The notes under the pieces: model-generated
The model's input: the letters and a program-made list of their open reading frames with translations, nothing else
What the model was told of the DNA's origin: nothing
Database searches by the model: none
Program-made: the position numbers and the translations under genes
NCBI RefSeq assembly: GCF_963675165.1
Contig: NC_087378.1
Location: 6,133,205 to 6,197,204, forward strand
DNA from: Halichondria panicea
Taxonomy: Eukaryota > Porifera > Demospongiae > Suberitida > Halichondriidae
Direction of reading: 5' to 3'
DNA length: 64,000 nucleotides
Shown: piece after piece, positions 47,301 to 58,680 of the stretch
Layout of the letters: each line of letters opens with the position of its first letter
Position numbering within the stretch: the first letter of the stretch is position 1

Positions 47301-50300
47301 TGCCAACGTGGCTGTTATAAAAAGGTGGCCTGCTAATTAACACAGCTTAAAACCCATGTTTTATGGAGGCTTAGTGGGTTGAATTATAGAAGGTGACTAG
47401 CTTACATGTGTGTATATGTGCATGCATGTATAGGGTTACCGTGCACAATTTTTACAAAGTTCTTTTTGCAGACTGTCAGAGATACTTGAGAGATCCGGGG
47501 TCAAAGTTGATACAACCTGCTGTGCATGTGTTGTGTGCAGTGGCTCGAGGTTCTGCCGCTGCTTGTACTTACACCATCGCCATGGTGATGCCTTTGCTGC
47601 TGGAAGAGTATGCTTTATTACCGCAGGTAGATCCAATGTTGAGTTGTTATATTATTATAACTATATGTATAATTATATAAAATGCAAGTCGCCATTAATT
47701 TATAGGATTTGTTTGCAGGAGGGCTTACGTCGGACTGTAATGGAAGCGATGCATTCGTTTGTTGGTGTGGTCAAAGACACATGTTCGGGGGACAGTGGTG
47801 GAGGTACACGCCCACACACTAACGTTAGTCGATTGCTATCTTCGTTTTTGCAGGCCCGTGTCCTTTATTGGAGTTCAAAGGTCACTTGTTGAAGTTCATA
47901 CTCTTGTCAGCGGCGCAGGTGCAAACACCTAGTATTGTCGTATCTATAGCAACAATGAGGGACTTGATTGAAATACAAGGCCTACTGGAACCCACACAGG
48001 TACAGTTACTCCCATTCCTAGTTGGGAGCTTCCGATTCAAATGAAAAGATGCTTTCTGCAGGTCAAAGGTCAAGTAGATTTATCATAATCAGTATTGTTT
48101 GATTGATTATCAAAGTTTTATGACAAGCCAAAAGTATTAATATTGGAGAAACCAAAGGCTGTACAGTGTATTTTAAACGTATTGACTTGGCAAAAATTCA
48201 TCAATCTGTATCAGGTGACCTCCTGCTGTGACTACCTCAGGACCTTGGCCCTGTGCTCGCAAAATGACTCCGTGAGGTTGTGTTACATTCATTCTCCATT
48301 AGCTAGCCTGTATTAATTAGTGCTCCCCCCCCCCCCCCCTCAGGAAAGGCAGCTGTGCATGTCTCAGTGTGCTGGCTAAGTGCTACCCAGTCCTGACCAG
48401 AGACCACCTAGTGTCACCACTGCTGCAGACTGTGTCTGGTACTTAAGATATACATTTATACATGCTCTTAACACTACAAAAAGCCCTCAATTTTTATATT
48501 AGTACTAGTGTATCATAATTATGTGAAATTTATGGCACAATTAAATAAGTGTAATGCCTTCCCATATGCAGTGCCCAAATACAGCAAGTCCTATGCATTA
48601 CATACTATGATTTTCATTTGAATACACACGCACACAGACCCTTCTCAGATCACTTTGACGACGCCGTGCACCCTCCGAGCCCTCACGTCCCTCTCGACCC
48701 ACCCTGACCTACTCACGCTCATTCTCCCATCCCTAACCAACTACCTCTCTGCCATTCTCGCCCACCCCTCCCCCAACTGGGAGGTAGCTCAATACACAGC
48801 CGCCTCTCTACTCTCCCTAGTAACAGAGCTTGGCAACAGTGACATCTGTAGGGGGTTGCTGGAGGGCACAGATGGGGTGTTAGTGAGGGTGGTGTGCCTG
48901 TGTATACGGACAAGGGCCCACAGTGAGGAGTACAGTCGTGTTTTGGTCAGGATTCGGGAGTTGGTGTGGAGATACTGCCTTTCTGCCTCAGTCGAGTGAG
49001 TGCATTAGTGCAGCTATTCAGTTAATAACTTAAATCTGTTAAGAATTGCTCGTAGTGTACAACAAGCCGTCTAGTGGGACCCCTAAAATTAATCTTTACT
49101 CTTTGGACACCTCTGTTAATTGTAATCATGCATGTCACTCGGTTTTTGTCCTTCATTGTAACTCACTAAAGGCTGAGATCGTACTGTGAAAGAGGGTTTT
49201 GTCCCCTGCTGTAAGCCAGCAACCCTTTGTAGTTTAAGTTTGTTACGTACTATTCCTGAAGTTAGTCATCTGTATCCCCGCAGGGCTGTTGAGTGGCTGT
49301 ACACATTTCTGTTGAAACTGCTAGTGTCTGGTGAGCCAGTGCCGTGTGCAGGGGACATCGTCCTGCCAAAATTAGATAACAAGCAACCCCCAGAACACAC
49401 ACAGCTGATCTGCTTGATAACTGCGCTAGTCAGTGCTGCAAGAAAACAGGTGTGTGTTTAGCTAGCTTGACGACGCTGCAGGTAGATTTCCTTTTCTCAT
49501 CGTCTGGTCTTTAGGCTGTTGTTTTCAGTATTCTGTTACAAATGTGTTTGTTTCTTAGTCACAAATCGAATGTGTCATGCCCAATTTTTTTCTCTTAGGG
49601 TATGATGTCATATCTAATTGACCCTTTATCTTTATACCAAGTCCACTGAACTCTTGTTGTACATGCACACAAACACCACTTTGAAATCTCTAGGTTGCAG
49701 TGCATAGTGTGGGCACACTAGCCCCGGTGCTGATGAATCTCTCTTGCTACTGTCCCCACACAGCCACTAGCCAGCAATCAGCTCAAGCTTACGCTGCCAT
49801 CGTTAATAAAATAGAAGAAGGTTAGCTGGTGTGTACAGTGAGCCTTTGAACTAAAGTTTAGACTCTGGGAACACTTTTTTCAAGCTAGGCTGTATTTTTT
49901 GGGAGGCTAAACAATTATTAATGGTGCCAAGAGTGCATTATAACTCTTGATGGTGCCCATAAACAGTAGAAAACCTGGTACAAATATTACTGTTATATAA
50001 ATCATATTAGGACGCTCCACTGTACATATATGCTTTGAAAAGCAGCCATTTTTGATCTTGCATGCTCATCCATAAGATAATAATTATTGGTCATCATCAA
50101 ATAGTATACATAGTTTATGGCTGCATGTCAAGACACTTGTTTCTGTTATTCCCTCTTGCTGTTCTTGCCAGCATAACATTACAGGCTTTATTTGCTTACA
50201 CTTTGTAAGTCCATTTGACATTCATTTTCAATTTCCAAAACATGAGTTGTGACCATGAATACTCCTAAAGGTGGGTGTCTCTCTCACAGGTCCGTCTCTC

Positions 50301-53300
50301 ACAGCTGCTCTCGATAATCAGTTGCCACTCCTCCGAAAGTTAATTACTGATCCTAGCAATGAGGTGCCACAACTTGCAGCACTACATCTGTGGATATGGG
50401 TAAGTACTAGTATGAAGTCACTTTTATTATTGGAAAGGCTTCTGGTTTCAGCTAACTAAAGCCATGGTGACAAAGTCTAGTACGAATGGGAAGGTGATGG
50501 CATTAAACGTAAGCTGGAGAAACTTGTTTGGTCTCTTTCGATATATTCGTTTTTTTCTTGCAGCTGCTGAATTGGTGTGGACATGGCAGTGATGATGTGA
50601 GGAGAGAATCAGCACATGGTTTCAAATTGTTGTTTGAAGACACTCAAAGCCTTCTTAACACAAATTGTCACGCTAACGTTAGAGTAAGTCTTCACACTGG
50701 CGTCTGTTGATATGGTGTGTATTTGTATTTAACGGTCCATTGTTTTGCAGCTATTTTATAAGCAGCAGTTGTTTATGCAAGTGGTGCCGCAGATTGTGGA
50801 GCAGTTTAAAGCTGCAGAACCAGGTGCGATACTATACAATGTAGTACGTGGCACTGTAATTGTGGTCCCTATACAGAATAATGGTGTAAGTATATATACT
50901 TTATACTACACCCCAGTTAAGCAGGTCACTACGTACGTCACTGTCCATGTAGACAGACACCTTCTTTTGAGAATTATTCTTCTTCCTTCCAGACAAGCAG
51001 GAGTACCTGCTCCAGTCTCTATCCCATTTCATGCAAGGAGTACCCAAACAGGTTCTTCTCAACGAGCTTCCCAAGGTATAATGTTAGCTCTATGCACTAG
51101 CTAGCTTATTGTATGTTTTATAATTATAGTATCGTATAGCAGGTTATTTCATATTGAAGAGCATCATACGAAAATTAAAACTACGAAATTATTACACCGC
51201 AATAGATTTAACGTCACTATCCTGAGCTGTACGAAAATTAAAAATACGAAATATTTCAACGGGTCGTTCGCACAAAAATTTGCACCAAAATTACCCGCTG
51301 TACCGTATACGGTTCAATACCATCTCTGAATTAGACTTCTGTATCTTTAATTGAGAAACATTCCTTAATGATTTGGACATTAATATGGGTTCATGCATGC
51401 ACACACACACACACACACACCACCCAGCTCCTCCCATTGCTGCTCAAATCCCTGTCTTCGAGCGAGGTTGGTTTGAAGGTGTCCACGCTGCAAGGCCTGC
51501 TCTCTTTGATACAAGACACCCCTCTGTCTGTGGCTGAGCACACCCCCACTCTTGTGCCACGCCTACTGGCTCTCGCACAGGACAAAGCATCCATGGTGAT
51601 GCATGGGCTTACGCTAGCTTGTCTAAGTTACTCAGTATCTAGCTAAAAGGGTGTAATTGTATATAGACACAACCTCCTTTTGAAACACCTGATCACATCT
51701 GAACACTTGAAGTGTTGAGAGGTCAAGGACATTTTATTTGGGACAGTGTGTGGCAACGTTTTATTGGCGTACAGTACAGTATGTACAGTCCACTAATTTC
51801 TGTTTATCGTACTTTAATGTGCTCTCTTGGTATTAAGTATAATTATATGTACGTTGCTAAACTGTAGAACATTCGCCAAGCTGCTCTGAAATGCATTGGA
51901 GCATTGACTGCCCTCCCTACCCATGCTGTGAGTATGCACACGCACACGCTGTGAATACGTGTGTCATGTGACATTCCCTTGCAGGTGTACCCCTACCAGG
52001 GGGCAGTGTTGAGGGGCTTAGCATCTTGTTTGGATGATCGCAAGAGACTTGTTAGACAGGATGCAGTCAGTGCCAGATCAAAGTGGTGAGTGTAGTATAG
52101 TAATTATCCTTTGAGCCTCGATCCTGACTGTGCAGTGAAGCTCTTTTTTAAACATACACATTTGGGAAACCTTTGTTGAGCTGTTGTTCTAGCTGTACAC
52201 TAGCCTCGATTCCAGGCCGAGTTGTTTCTAGCTAGGCCGACAACTGGGCCTGGTTAGGAACCAAAAAACAAGAAGCAGAGAGATTTGCAAGAACAACATA
52301 CCTGTCGACAAGGGCCGGCAGTGTTGTCCTACCTACTAGTTTGTAGTCCATCACAAAGGGCAGTGAGTGAAAGCAAGAGATTTGCCATACCATGTTGAAA
52401 ACCATGGCAAAGACGTTTCTTCCTTCTGACAAGAGCTGGGCCTGTTCTGCAATGAGAGTGGGGCCTTCTTGTGAAGCAGACAATGTATACGTTAATCTGA
52501 ACAACTTAAACTTGCAGTAGCTAGCTAGCTAGATAGATAGTCTATGGCTAGATTTTAGTTACTTCAGAGCATACACGGAGCTAAATTACGGTATTCAACT
52601 TATACGGGGAAATATGACAGGAAACAGAGTGTGAAGAATCTCTGCTTTGGTTTCCGGTTCCTGCCACGCCCAGATACAATCAATACCAGGCCGTATTTTG
52701 TATGGGGGGTGATCAGTGCCAAAACATCACCTTTTTTTATTTAGTACTAAAATGATTTACATGGTGAAGTTGTGCATGCAAATGACACACTCTCTCTCAT
52801 TTGCATGGTGAAGTTGTACATGCAAATGATACTCTCTTATTTGCATGGTGAAGTTGTACATGCAAATAATACTCTCTTATTTGCATGGTGAAGTTGTACA
52901 TGCAAATAATACTCTCTTATTTGCATGGTGAAGTTGTACATGCAAAAGAGGTTTCTGGTTTCAATGCTGGATAACATAGCTGGGCGTGGCCCTACACCTG
53001 AACACACACAGGTCCTGGGCCACGCCCAACTAGTCTTAAATGTTATTCTATTAAGAGTTCACCTACACATGTGCAATAATGGATGTAAGCTTATCTTCAT
53101 CAGGGTGGTGTTTGTCTACATTAAGGAGAGTTATGAGTAACCTCGATCTCTATTCTGATGGTAGAGCTATTGGAGCTGATCAACTAGAAGCTTACCAGGT
53201 ACAACTTAGCTTGTTCACAGAGAATTAGTTGGTTTCGAGCTTTTCGGAGAAGGTGTTACTGTTTCACTGAGGTGTGTAAGGGGAACTATATCAGAGCTAC

Positions 53301-54460
53301 AACTGGCCCAGGATGAGGACAACCACAGAACAGGTTATCAAGCATCAGCTGTACATACAGGCTCAAATGGAAGACCAAGTACACGTGGCTGCTAACACGC
53401 GCATGCGCGTCCGGGCACCCACACACTTATTACACTAGCTGGGCGTGGCTGTTCAGGTATTGGGCCACGCCCAGCTATGTTGCATTTGAAACCGTATCAT
53501 TTGCATGTACATCTTCACCATGCAAATAAAAGATCACATGTACACCATGCAAGTAGAGAGTATCGTTTGCATGTACAACTTCACCATGCAAATAAGAGAG
53601 TATCATTTGCAATACCTTCACCATGCAAATGAGAGAGTATCATTTGCATGACAACTTCACCATGCAAATGAGAGAATCATTTGCAATACCTTCACCATGC
53701 AAATGAGAGAGTATCATTTGCATGTACAACTTCACCATGCAAATGAGAGAATCATTTGCAATACCTTCACCATGCAAATGAGAGAGTATCATTTGCATGT
53801 ACAACTTCACCATGCAAATGAGAGAATCATTTGCAATACCTTCACCATGCAAATGAGAGAGTATCATTTGCATGCACAACTTCACCATGTAAATCACTTT
53901 AGTACTAAATAAAAAAAGGTGGGGTTTTGGCACTGATCACCCCCCATAATTTTTCAACTTCGTTCTATTAAAAAAAAATCGGCCTGGGACCGAGGCTAGC
54001 TGTACACATGCAATTATTTATTATTTGGGACCTGGCCTAATTTTATCAGTCGGCTTTTACATACATGTACATTACACAAAATATTGTGTAGTCCACACAC
54101 TCGCTGTACATACGTTTGTCCATTAATTAATTAAGGTGTAAATGTAGTTTCAAATTGAATCATTACATACATGTACATTACACGAAGTATTGTATGATGC
54201 ACACACTCAGGTTTTTGCTTGGAACATAGAGAGAGAAGAAAAAGTCACCCACCATACAAGAAAAACACTATATAATTATGTTCGTTATAATCAGTTCTCT
54301 CTTGCACTTCTTTTTCTCATCCTCGCCAAGTCTTCCTATAATTATAATTATGTTGTGTGTACAAATTATAGTATGTAATCATGAATGTGAAATACAATAT
54401 TATTTTTTCAGGGTTTTTCTTATTATAGACACAAACGTACATGTACATCAGCACACATAA
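44370..54460 (+). CDS. MMS19: MMS19, cytosolic iron-sulfur assembly targeting subunit
   Basis: HEAT-repeat scaffold that hands Fe-S clusters to nuclear DNA-repair and replication proteins (XPD, primases, polymerases). Some 20 or more short exons run from ATG 44370 to a final exon 54412-54460. Landmarks in order: LLKLVEALG; DRLKDRAILLPHVLTGIHAM; GYIQAIDGERDPRNLL; LFEVTSCYFPIDFTPPPNDP (split by an intron); FCIPLLLEKLSSDILSAKLD; the middle HEAT blocks (47470-49450); and the C-terminal signature CLDDRKRLVRQDAVSARSKW ending at 52084. These follow the human protein closely. After that exon, the last intron (52086-54411) is swollen by an inverted-repeat element, and the predicted final exon adds a short tail beginning VFLII, where human MMS19 has a similarly short hydrophobic end. 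The gene converges with the ALMS-motif gene. Confidence 0.92.
45979..46207. mobile_element. CCGTATAGCGCG-type MITE in an MMS19 intron
   Basis: Inverse termini (CCGTATAGCGCGAAATTTTC and GAAAATTTCGCGCTATACGG) enclose about 190 bases. They share AAGCCACGCCTTTAGATC with the elements at 1042 and 18296. A TA is present on each side. Confidence 0.88.
51130..51310. mobile_element. Probable CCGTATA-type MITE in an MMS19 intron
   Basis: The segment starts ATCGTATAGCAGGTTATTTC and ends AATTACCCGCTGTACCGTAT. Its interior has repeated TACGAAAATTAAAA. The right end resembles the start of the stretch at 63219 (ATATAGCGGGTATTTTCG). The terminal match is imperfect. Confidence 0.55.
52201..53998. mobile_element. 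1.8 kb composite inverted-repeat element with 9-bp target duplication in the last MMS19 intron
   Basis: The outer ends are TAGCCTCGATTCCAGGCCGA and its diverged inverse TCGGCCTGGGACCGAGGCTA. GCTGTACAC flanks both sides (52192-52200 and 53999-54007). Inside is a second inverted pair, GGGGGGTGATCAGTGCCAAA at about 52706 against its inverse ending about 53946. Next come arrays of a 36-42 bp subrepeat (TTTGCATGGTGAAGTTGTAC) facing each other: about five units at 52770-52946 and about ten inverse units at 53500-53890. A further inverted block carries GCTGGGCGTGGC. No transposase is recognisable. The 9-bp duplication suggests Mutator-like mobilisation, and the facing arrays resemble foldback elements. 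Confidence 0.85.
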
Positions 54461-55050
54461 TAACATGCAGGCATGTTTTAAAAACAGCTCTGTAAGGGAA
54501 GAACTTGAGAGTATGGTCACTCAATACTGGTCTGTTTTGGCTGCCCCAAAACGATGTTTTTAATGGTTTGGCATAGGGTGACCTCCCTAACTTTTGGAAC
54601 TAGGATATTAAAGCAGATGAAAAGTGCTCTTGATACCCACCTTCTGATAGAGTTTAAGCCCGAGTCCGTTTCTCATCCTTGCCAAGACTTCCTAGTTGCG
54701 TGTGCATGTGCGGATAATGTTTACTATGAATAATGCATACACATGGCCTCGATTCCAGGCCGCACTGAAGATGGAGGCCTTGTGAAGGAGGCTAGCATAC
54801 ACATAAATAATTAACATAAATAATTAACATAAATTTTCTGGGTCTCCAAATGGAATGTGTATACATGTATATCAGTGCACATAATAATTACATGCAGGCA
54901 CGTTTTAATCAAATCAAGGAAAGAACTCAACAGCTTTAGCTTACTACATATATATAAGTGTGATCTCCCTAATTTTTGGAAGTAGGATATTAAAACAGAT
55001 AACAAGTGCTCTTGATACCCACCTTCTGATAGAGTTTGACCCTGAGTCTG
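54440..55050. repeat. Local duplication at the 3' end of the ALMS-motif gene
   Basis: About 54450-54665 resembles 54870-55050. Both contain ACATGCAGGC, a GACCTCCCTAA-like stretch, and GTGCTCTTGATACCCACCTT followed by CTGATAGAGTTT. The repeated part includes the last about 40 coding bases and the splice donor of the ALMS exon at 55023-55240. A vestigial extra exon end therefore lies near 54640-54670. Confidence 0.75.
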
Positions 55051-57928
55051 TTAATTTCCGCCTGTGCCCTCTTTCGCTCCTCTTCAGCCCGCCTCCTGAT
55101 TTCAGGGAGGGCCTTCCATGCTCTCTTGGTGTGTCGGAACATTTGACGATGGCCCATCCTCGGTCTTAATCCATGTCCCGATAGGATGTAGTAGGATGGA
55201 GATGCTTTGTCACTGGTAGGGCACACTGACTGCGAGTGCACTGTGGAAAAGAAATAGTGTGTAATGGAGCCTCTTAATTAGACAACCTCTGTTTAATGGA
55301 TACTCTATACATGTACATGGTAACTCTAGAGCCAAAGTGCCTCCCTCTGTACATGTACGTACATGTCACTATTGTGTATACAGATTGGTTGTTAACTACT
55401 TTTCCTTATAGATTGTATTTCGTAACTTAACAGTGTATTATGCAAATCACAATGCTGTCCTTACATGTACCGGGACATGAATTGTACATTGACAAGGTAA
55501 ATTTGCCTTGTACTCAACCAACAATCTACTCTGTCGACAATATCAAGAGTGAAATGCTAGCAAAGCAGCATCATGCAAATGAGTAACACCTCACCAGCTT
55601 TAACAGGTCTTGACAGTGATTGCCTTCTTCGCTCCCTCCTGATCTCACTCATCTCCCTTACTCTCCTCTCCCGCCTCTGACTGCGGAGGATAAAGCCGGG
55701 TCGTTGAAGAGAAAATGCTTCGGACAAAGACATTGTGTCCACTGGAGCATCCAACTGAGGGATTAAATTGAAAGCAATTATATTATACCATCAACAATGC
55801 TGACTTTTCAGGAGGTCAAGTTAATATGAACACATCATTGTATTAAGGCCCACTCACTGATTGTGAAGAGGTTGTATCGGGTTGGTCGTGATTAGCAGTG
55901 AAGAGAGCTTGGTTTGGAGGAGTGGCCACAAACGGTGTAGTTGGGTGAGTAAGTGCAGTCGTTGACGAACTGATAGTATTAAGTCTTGGGACATAATGTT
56001 CAGTAGGGTGTGTAGCTAGCACATGAGAGGACCTGTTAATGAAGGGAGGTGGAGGTATTGAGAAGCTGACAGCTTGTCTGGGAGTTTCTTGATGTTGGTG
56101 ATACTCATGTATTGACTGAGAGGCTGGTATTGTAAAGGCTACTGGTTTTGAGGTAGGGCGGATATCATTTTGAGAGGTCTGTACTGATCTGTTCACCAGT
56201 TGAGGGGTAGTTAGTGACAGAGACTGGAATTGATGATGCAAGTCACTAGTTTGTGGAAAGGTTTCAGTTGCTGTATGTATTGAACGTGTGTTTGGCTTAT
56301 TCAATGTTGATGGCTGTTCGGCATACATGGCTCCACACGTGCAGGTCGGGTAAGAGACATTCTGTTTTTGAAGCGAACTAGTCAGAAACTGATGCCATAG
56401 CTTGTCTAATTTCAGCAGAGATACTTGCTGTGCTAGTAGCCTGTTATCAACACCCTTGCACACAAAGGAAGAGGTTGAAGAGACAGGCGAATCATTCGGA
56501 GATGGCTGAGGCTTGGGTGAGAGATCGTTGAGGACAACCATTGGGGGGTAATGCTTTGTATGACCGGAGGATGCAATAGGGAAGCTATGGGTGCTTGAGT
56601 GCGGGGAGGGAGTTTGAATGCCAGTGTGCCTGAGTAGAGCAGGGCTACTATAATAAGACTCTATCGCTGTGTGATGAGAACTGCTGTGCTGTTGCGATAA
56701 CTGTGAGTGCTTGTCGTTGGACGAGTCTAGTTGTATTGGTGGGAAGTGTTTGGGTGGGGAGTCAGTCAAATATGAAGTGATGGTGAGATCCACTGTCTGA
56801 GAACTTTGGTCGTGGGTGGGTGTGCATGGATGTTCAGGTGTGTCGCATGGCTGTAGACACGAGTGGTTTCTCACATCTGTATAATATCAAGGCAACACAG
56901 TATGGGGGCACATGGGAATCTTGTGGAAACAAAATTAACAATTGACTACGGTAACCCACAAAAATTTTCGTTGGGCACGTACACAGTAATAATTATGCTA
57001 AGAGGCAAGGGTACAGTACCATAAAATATCTAATAAAGGAGCCACTCTAATCTTAGCGCTAACTTAATTAAACAGTCAACTTTTTCTTGGCTCTAATAAA
57101 TGATCGAAGCTATCATTACACATGGCAGTCACTCTGAATGAGGCGCTAGGTTTAGTCTCGGGGGCCAGACCTAATATCTCGGGGTGAAATCATGGGATTA
57201 GGTTTGGGGAGTCTTGCAGCATTTCCGTGTGCTCTAGCGGAATGTGGCAAGATCGAGCCAATGTAAAGTACATAAGATGTCATGTGATTTATGCGAGTAT
57301 TGCCTCTGGAATTTGCTATATATAACGAGACATCTCTATATTATACTGTACTTATTCGATTTAAAGCGACCCTCCAAATATGCGACACCCTTGATCTTTT
57401 TCGATTTTCTAACCTCTAAAAGTAGGGACTGCTGCGTTGACAATTATTTTTTATGTCACGTCCTAAATAGAGGTCAAACCACAGCCTCGATTCCAGGCCG
57501 CAAGAAAACAATGTAATTTAAGCGGCCTATAATCGAGGATAGTAGAGTAACCTCCAATTAGATGCGACCCTCTAAATATGCGACACCAGGACTTCAACAT
57601 AATTCTTCAACCTCCAAAAGAAACGACTTCTGGCTTCGTAATTAATCAAAAGTGCTGCCTTAAGTATGGTAACTATAATTGACATTTCAAGAGCACACGG
57701 AAAAGGAAATGCTGCTAGACATTTTCTTCCTTCTCCCCCCCCCCCCCCCCCTCCGAGAAAAGGTCTGGCCCCCAGACTAGCGCTAGGTAAGGTCGAGGCT
57801 CATACAGTATTAAAATTGTGTGGGTACATTGTTTTTATACATGTACATCTTTAGATATTACCTGCCGTGCTCCCATCTTGAAAGTTTGAGCTGACCTCTT
57901 GCAGTGGATACCACTGCGTAGACTGCAT
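54478..57928 (-). CDS. ALMS-motif protein (ALMS1 / CEP295 / C10orf90 family)
   Basis: Exons 57862-57928, 55858-56876, 55595-55754 and 55023-55240 join in frame (phases 1, 0, 1). The last coding bases are tentatively at 54478-54489 (three residues and a stop). The N-terminal 360 residues are low-complexity Ser/Thr/Pro/His/Gln. The C-terminal part is the ALMS motif: LSEAFSLQRPGFILRSQRRE, then later WKALPEIRRRAEEERKR and a basic, helical stretch ending RLRVKLYQK. In animals this motif targets proteins to the base of the centriole or cilium, so a centrosomal role is likely but inferred. At about 480 residues it is far shorter than ALMS1 or CEP295. The exact 3' end is uncertain because the final exon edge is locally duplicated. 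The gene converges with MMS19, with stops about 18 bases apart. Confidence 0.75.
57484..57541. mobile_element. Short TAGCCTCGATT-family inverted repeat
   Basis: AGCCTCGATTCCAGGCCGC faces GCGGCCTATAATCGAGGATA across about 20 bases. It is a small relative of the termini at 52201-53998 and of the 45-bp palindrome at 11036. A further half-size copy begins GGCCTCGATTCCAGGCCGCA near 54747. Confidence 0.7.
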
Positions 57929-58235
57929 GCTTATCTCCTTTAATTTAGTTGGCTAGTAGCAAGAGCACATACTAGGGCCGTACGTACCGTGGGTACTCCA
58001 GGGTGAGCTTTCGAAAAATGCTTACTCAGCAGCATAAAATTAATGGTTAAAGGTCGTCGGTGAAAAAAATCCCAATCAAGCAAAACCATTCAATGTGCAG
58101 GGGTGAATCTTCTCCCCCAAATGCTCAGCTCCCTCCCCCCCCCAATTGTGTAGAATAATGACATCATCACATTAGTACTACATGACATTATCACATTGGT
58201 TACAAACCTACTGACAGGGTAGTATAAATTCTCAT

Positions 58236-58459
58236 TCATTTCATACACAATGACAAAGCTCTAACTCGTTCTGCCACTACTCTAACAGATTTCAATGTCA
58301 TGCGCAGTCCCTGTCCTTTAGAGGTCTCTTCTTGAGCTGTCATCGTGACGACAAGCTCCTCCACTCTGTCTTGTACTGTCTTTTCAATGCAGAGGGAGTA
58401 GAGATAGGCAGCAATATCTGTTGGAGCCCACGTTAAGAAGGCAAACAATGGACATTTCA
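58236..58459 (-). CDS. Candidate terminal exon, gene uncertain
   Basis: A clean acceptor (ATTCCACAG) is followed by 74 open codons with a protein-like composition: LTWAPTDIAAYLYSLCIEK, then a helical stretch, then LKSVRVVAERVRALSLC and a stop at 58236. It lies downstream of the unrecognised helical gene, which already has its own stop at 58681. It may therefore be an alternative last exon of that gene or belong to another transcript. I do not recognise the family. Confidence 0.4.
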
Positions 58460-58680
58460 CTGTGGAATTAATACAAACTTGAAAGTGTTATACATGTCAT
58501 GTACATTGCACACAATCCAAACAAAAAAAGGTCTTCAAAATCACACATGCTCTGGACCATAATTATTTATTACTAACCTCAATTAACACTATAATGTACA
58601 TACACTACGTAAATTTTACATTCATATGTGTCGCTCACTACATACAAGAAATAGATTCATACAATCATGAACTGCTCAAC

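Noticed and set aside
53640..53933. Open frames with LICMVKLYMQMILSHLHGEG-type repeats
   Set aside because: Generated by the subrepeat array of the inverted-repeat element; not a protein gene.
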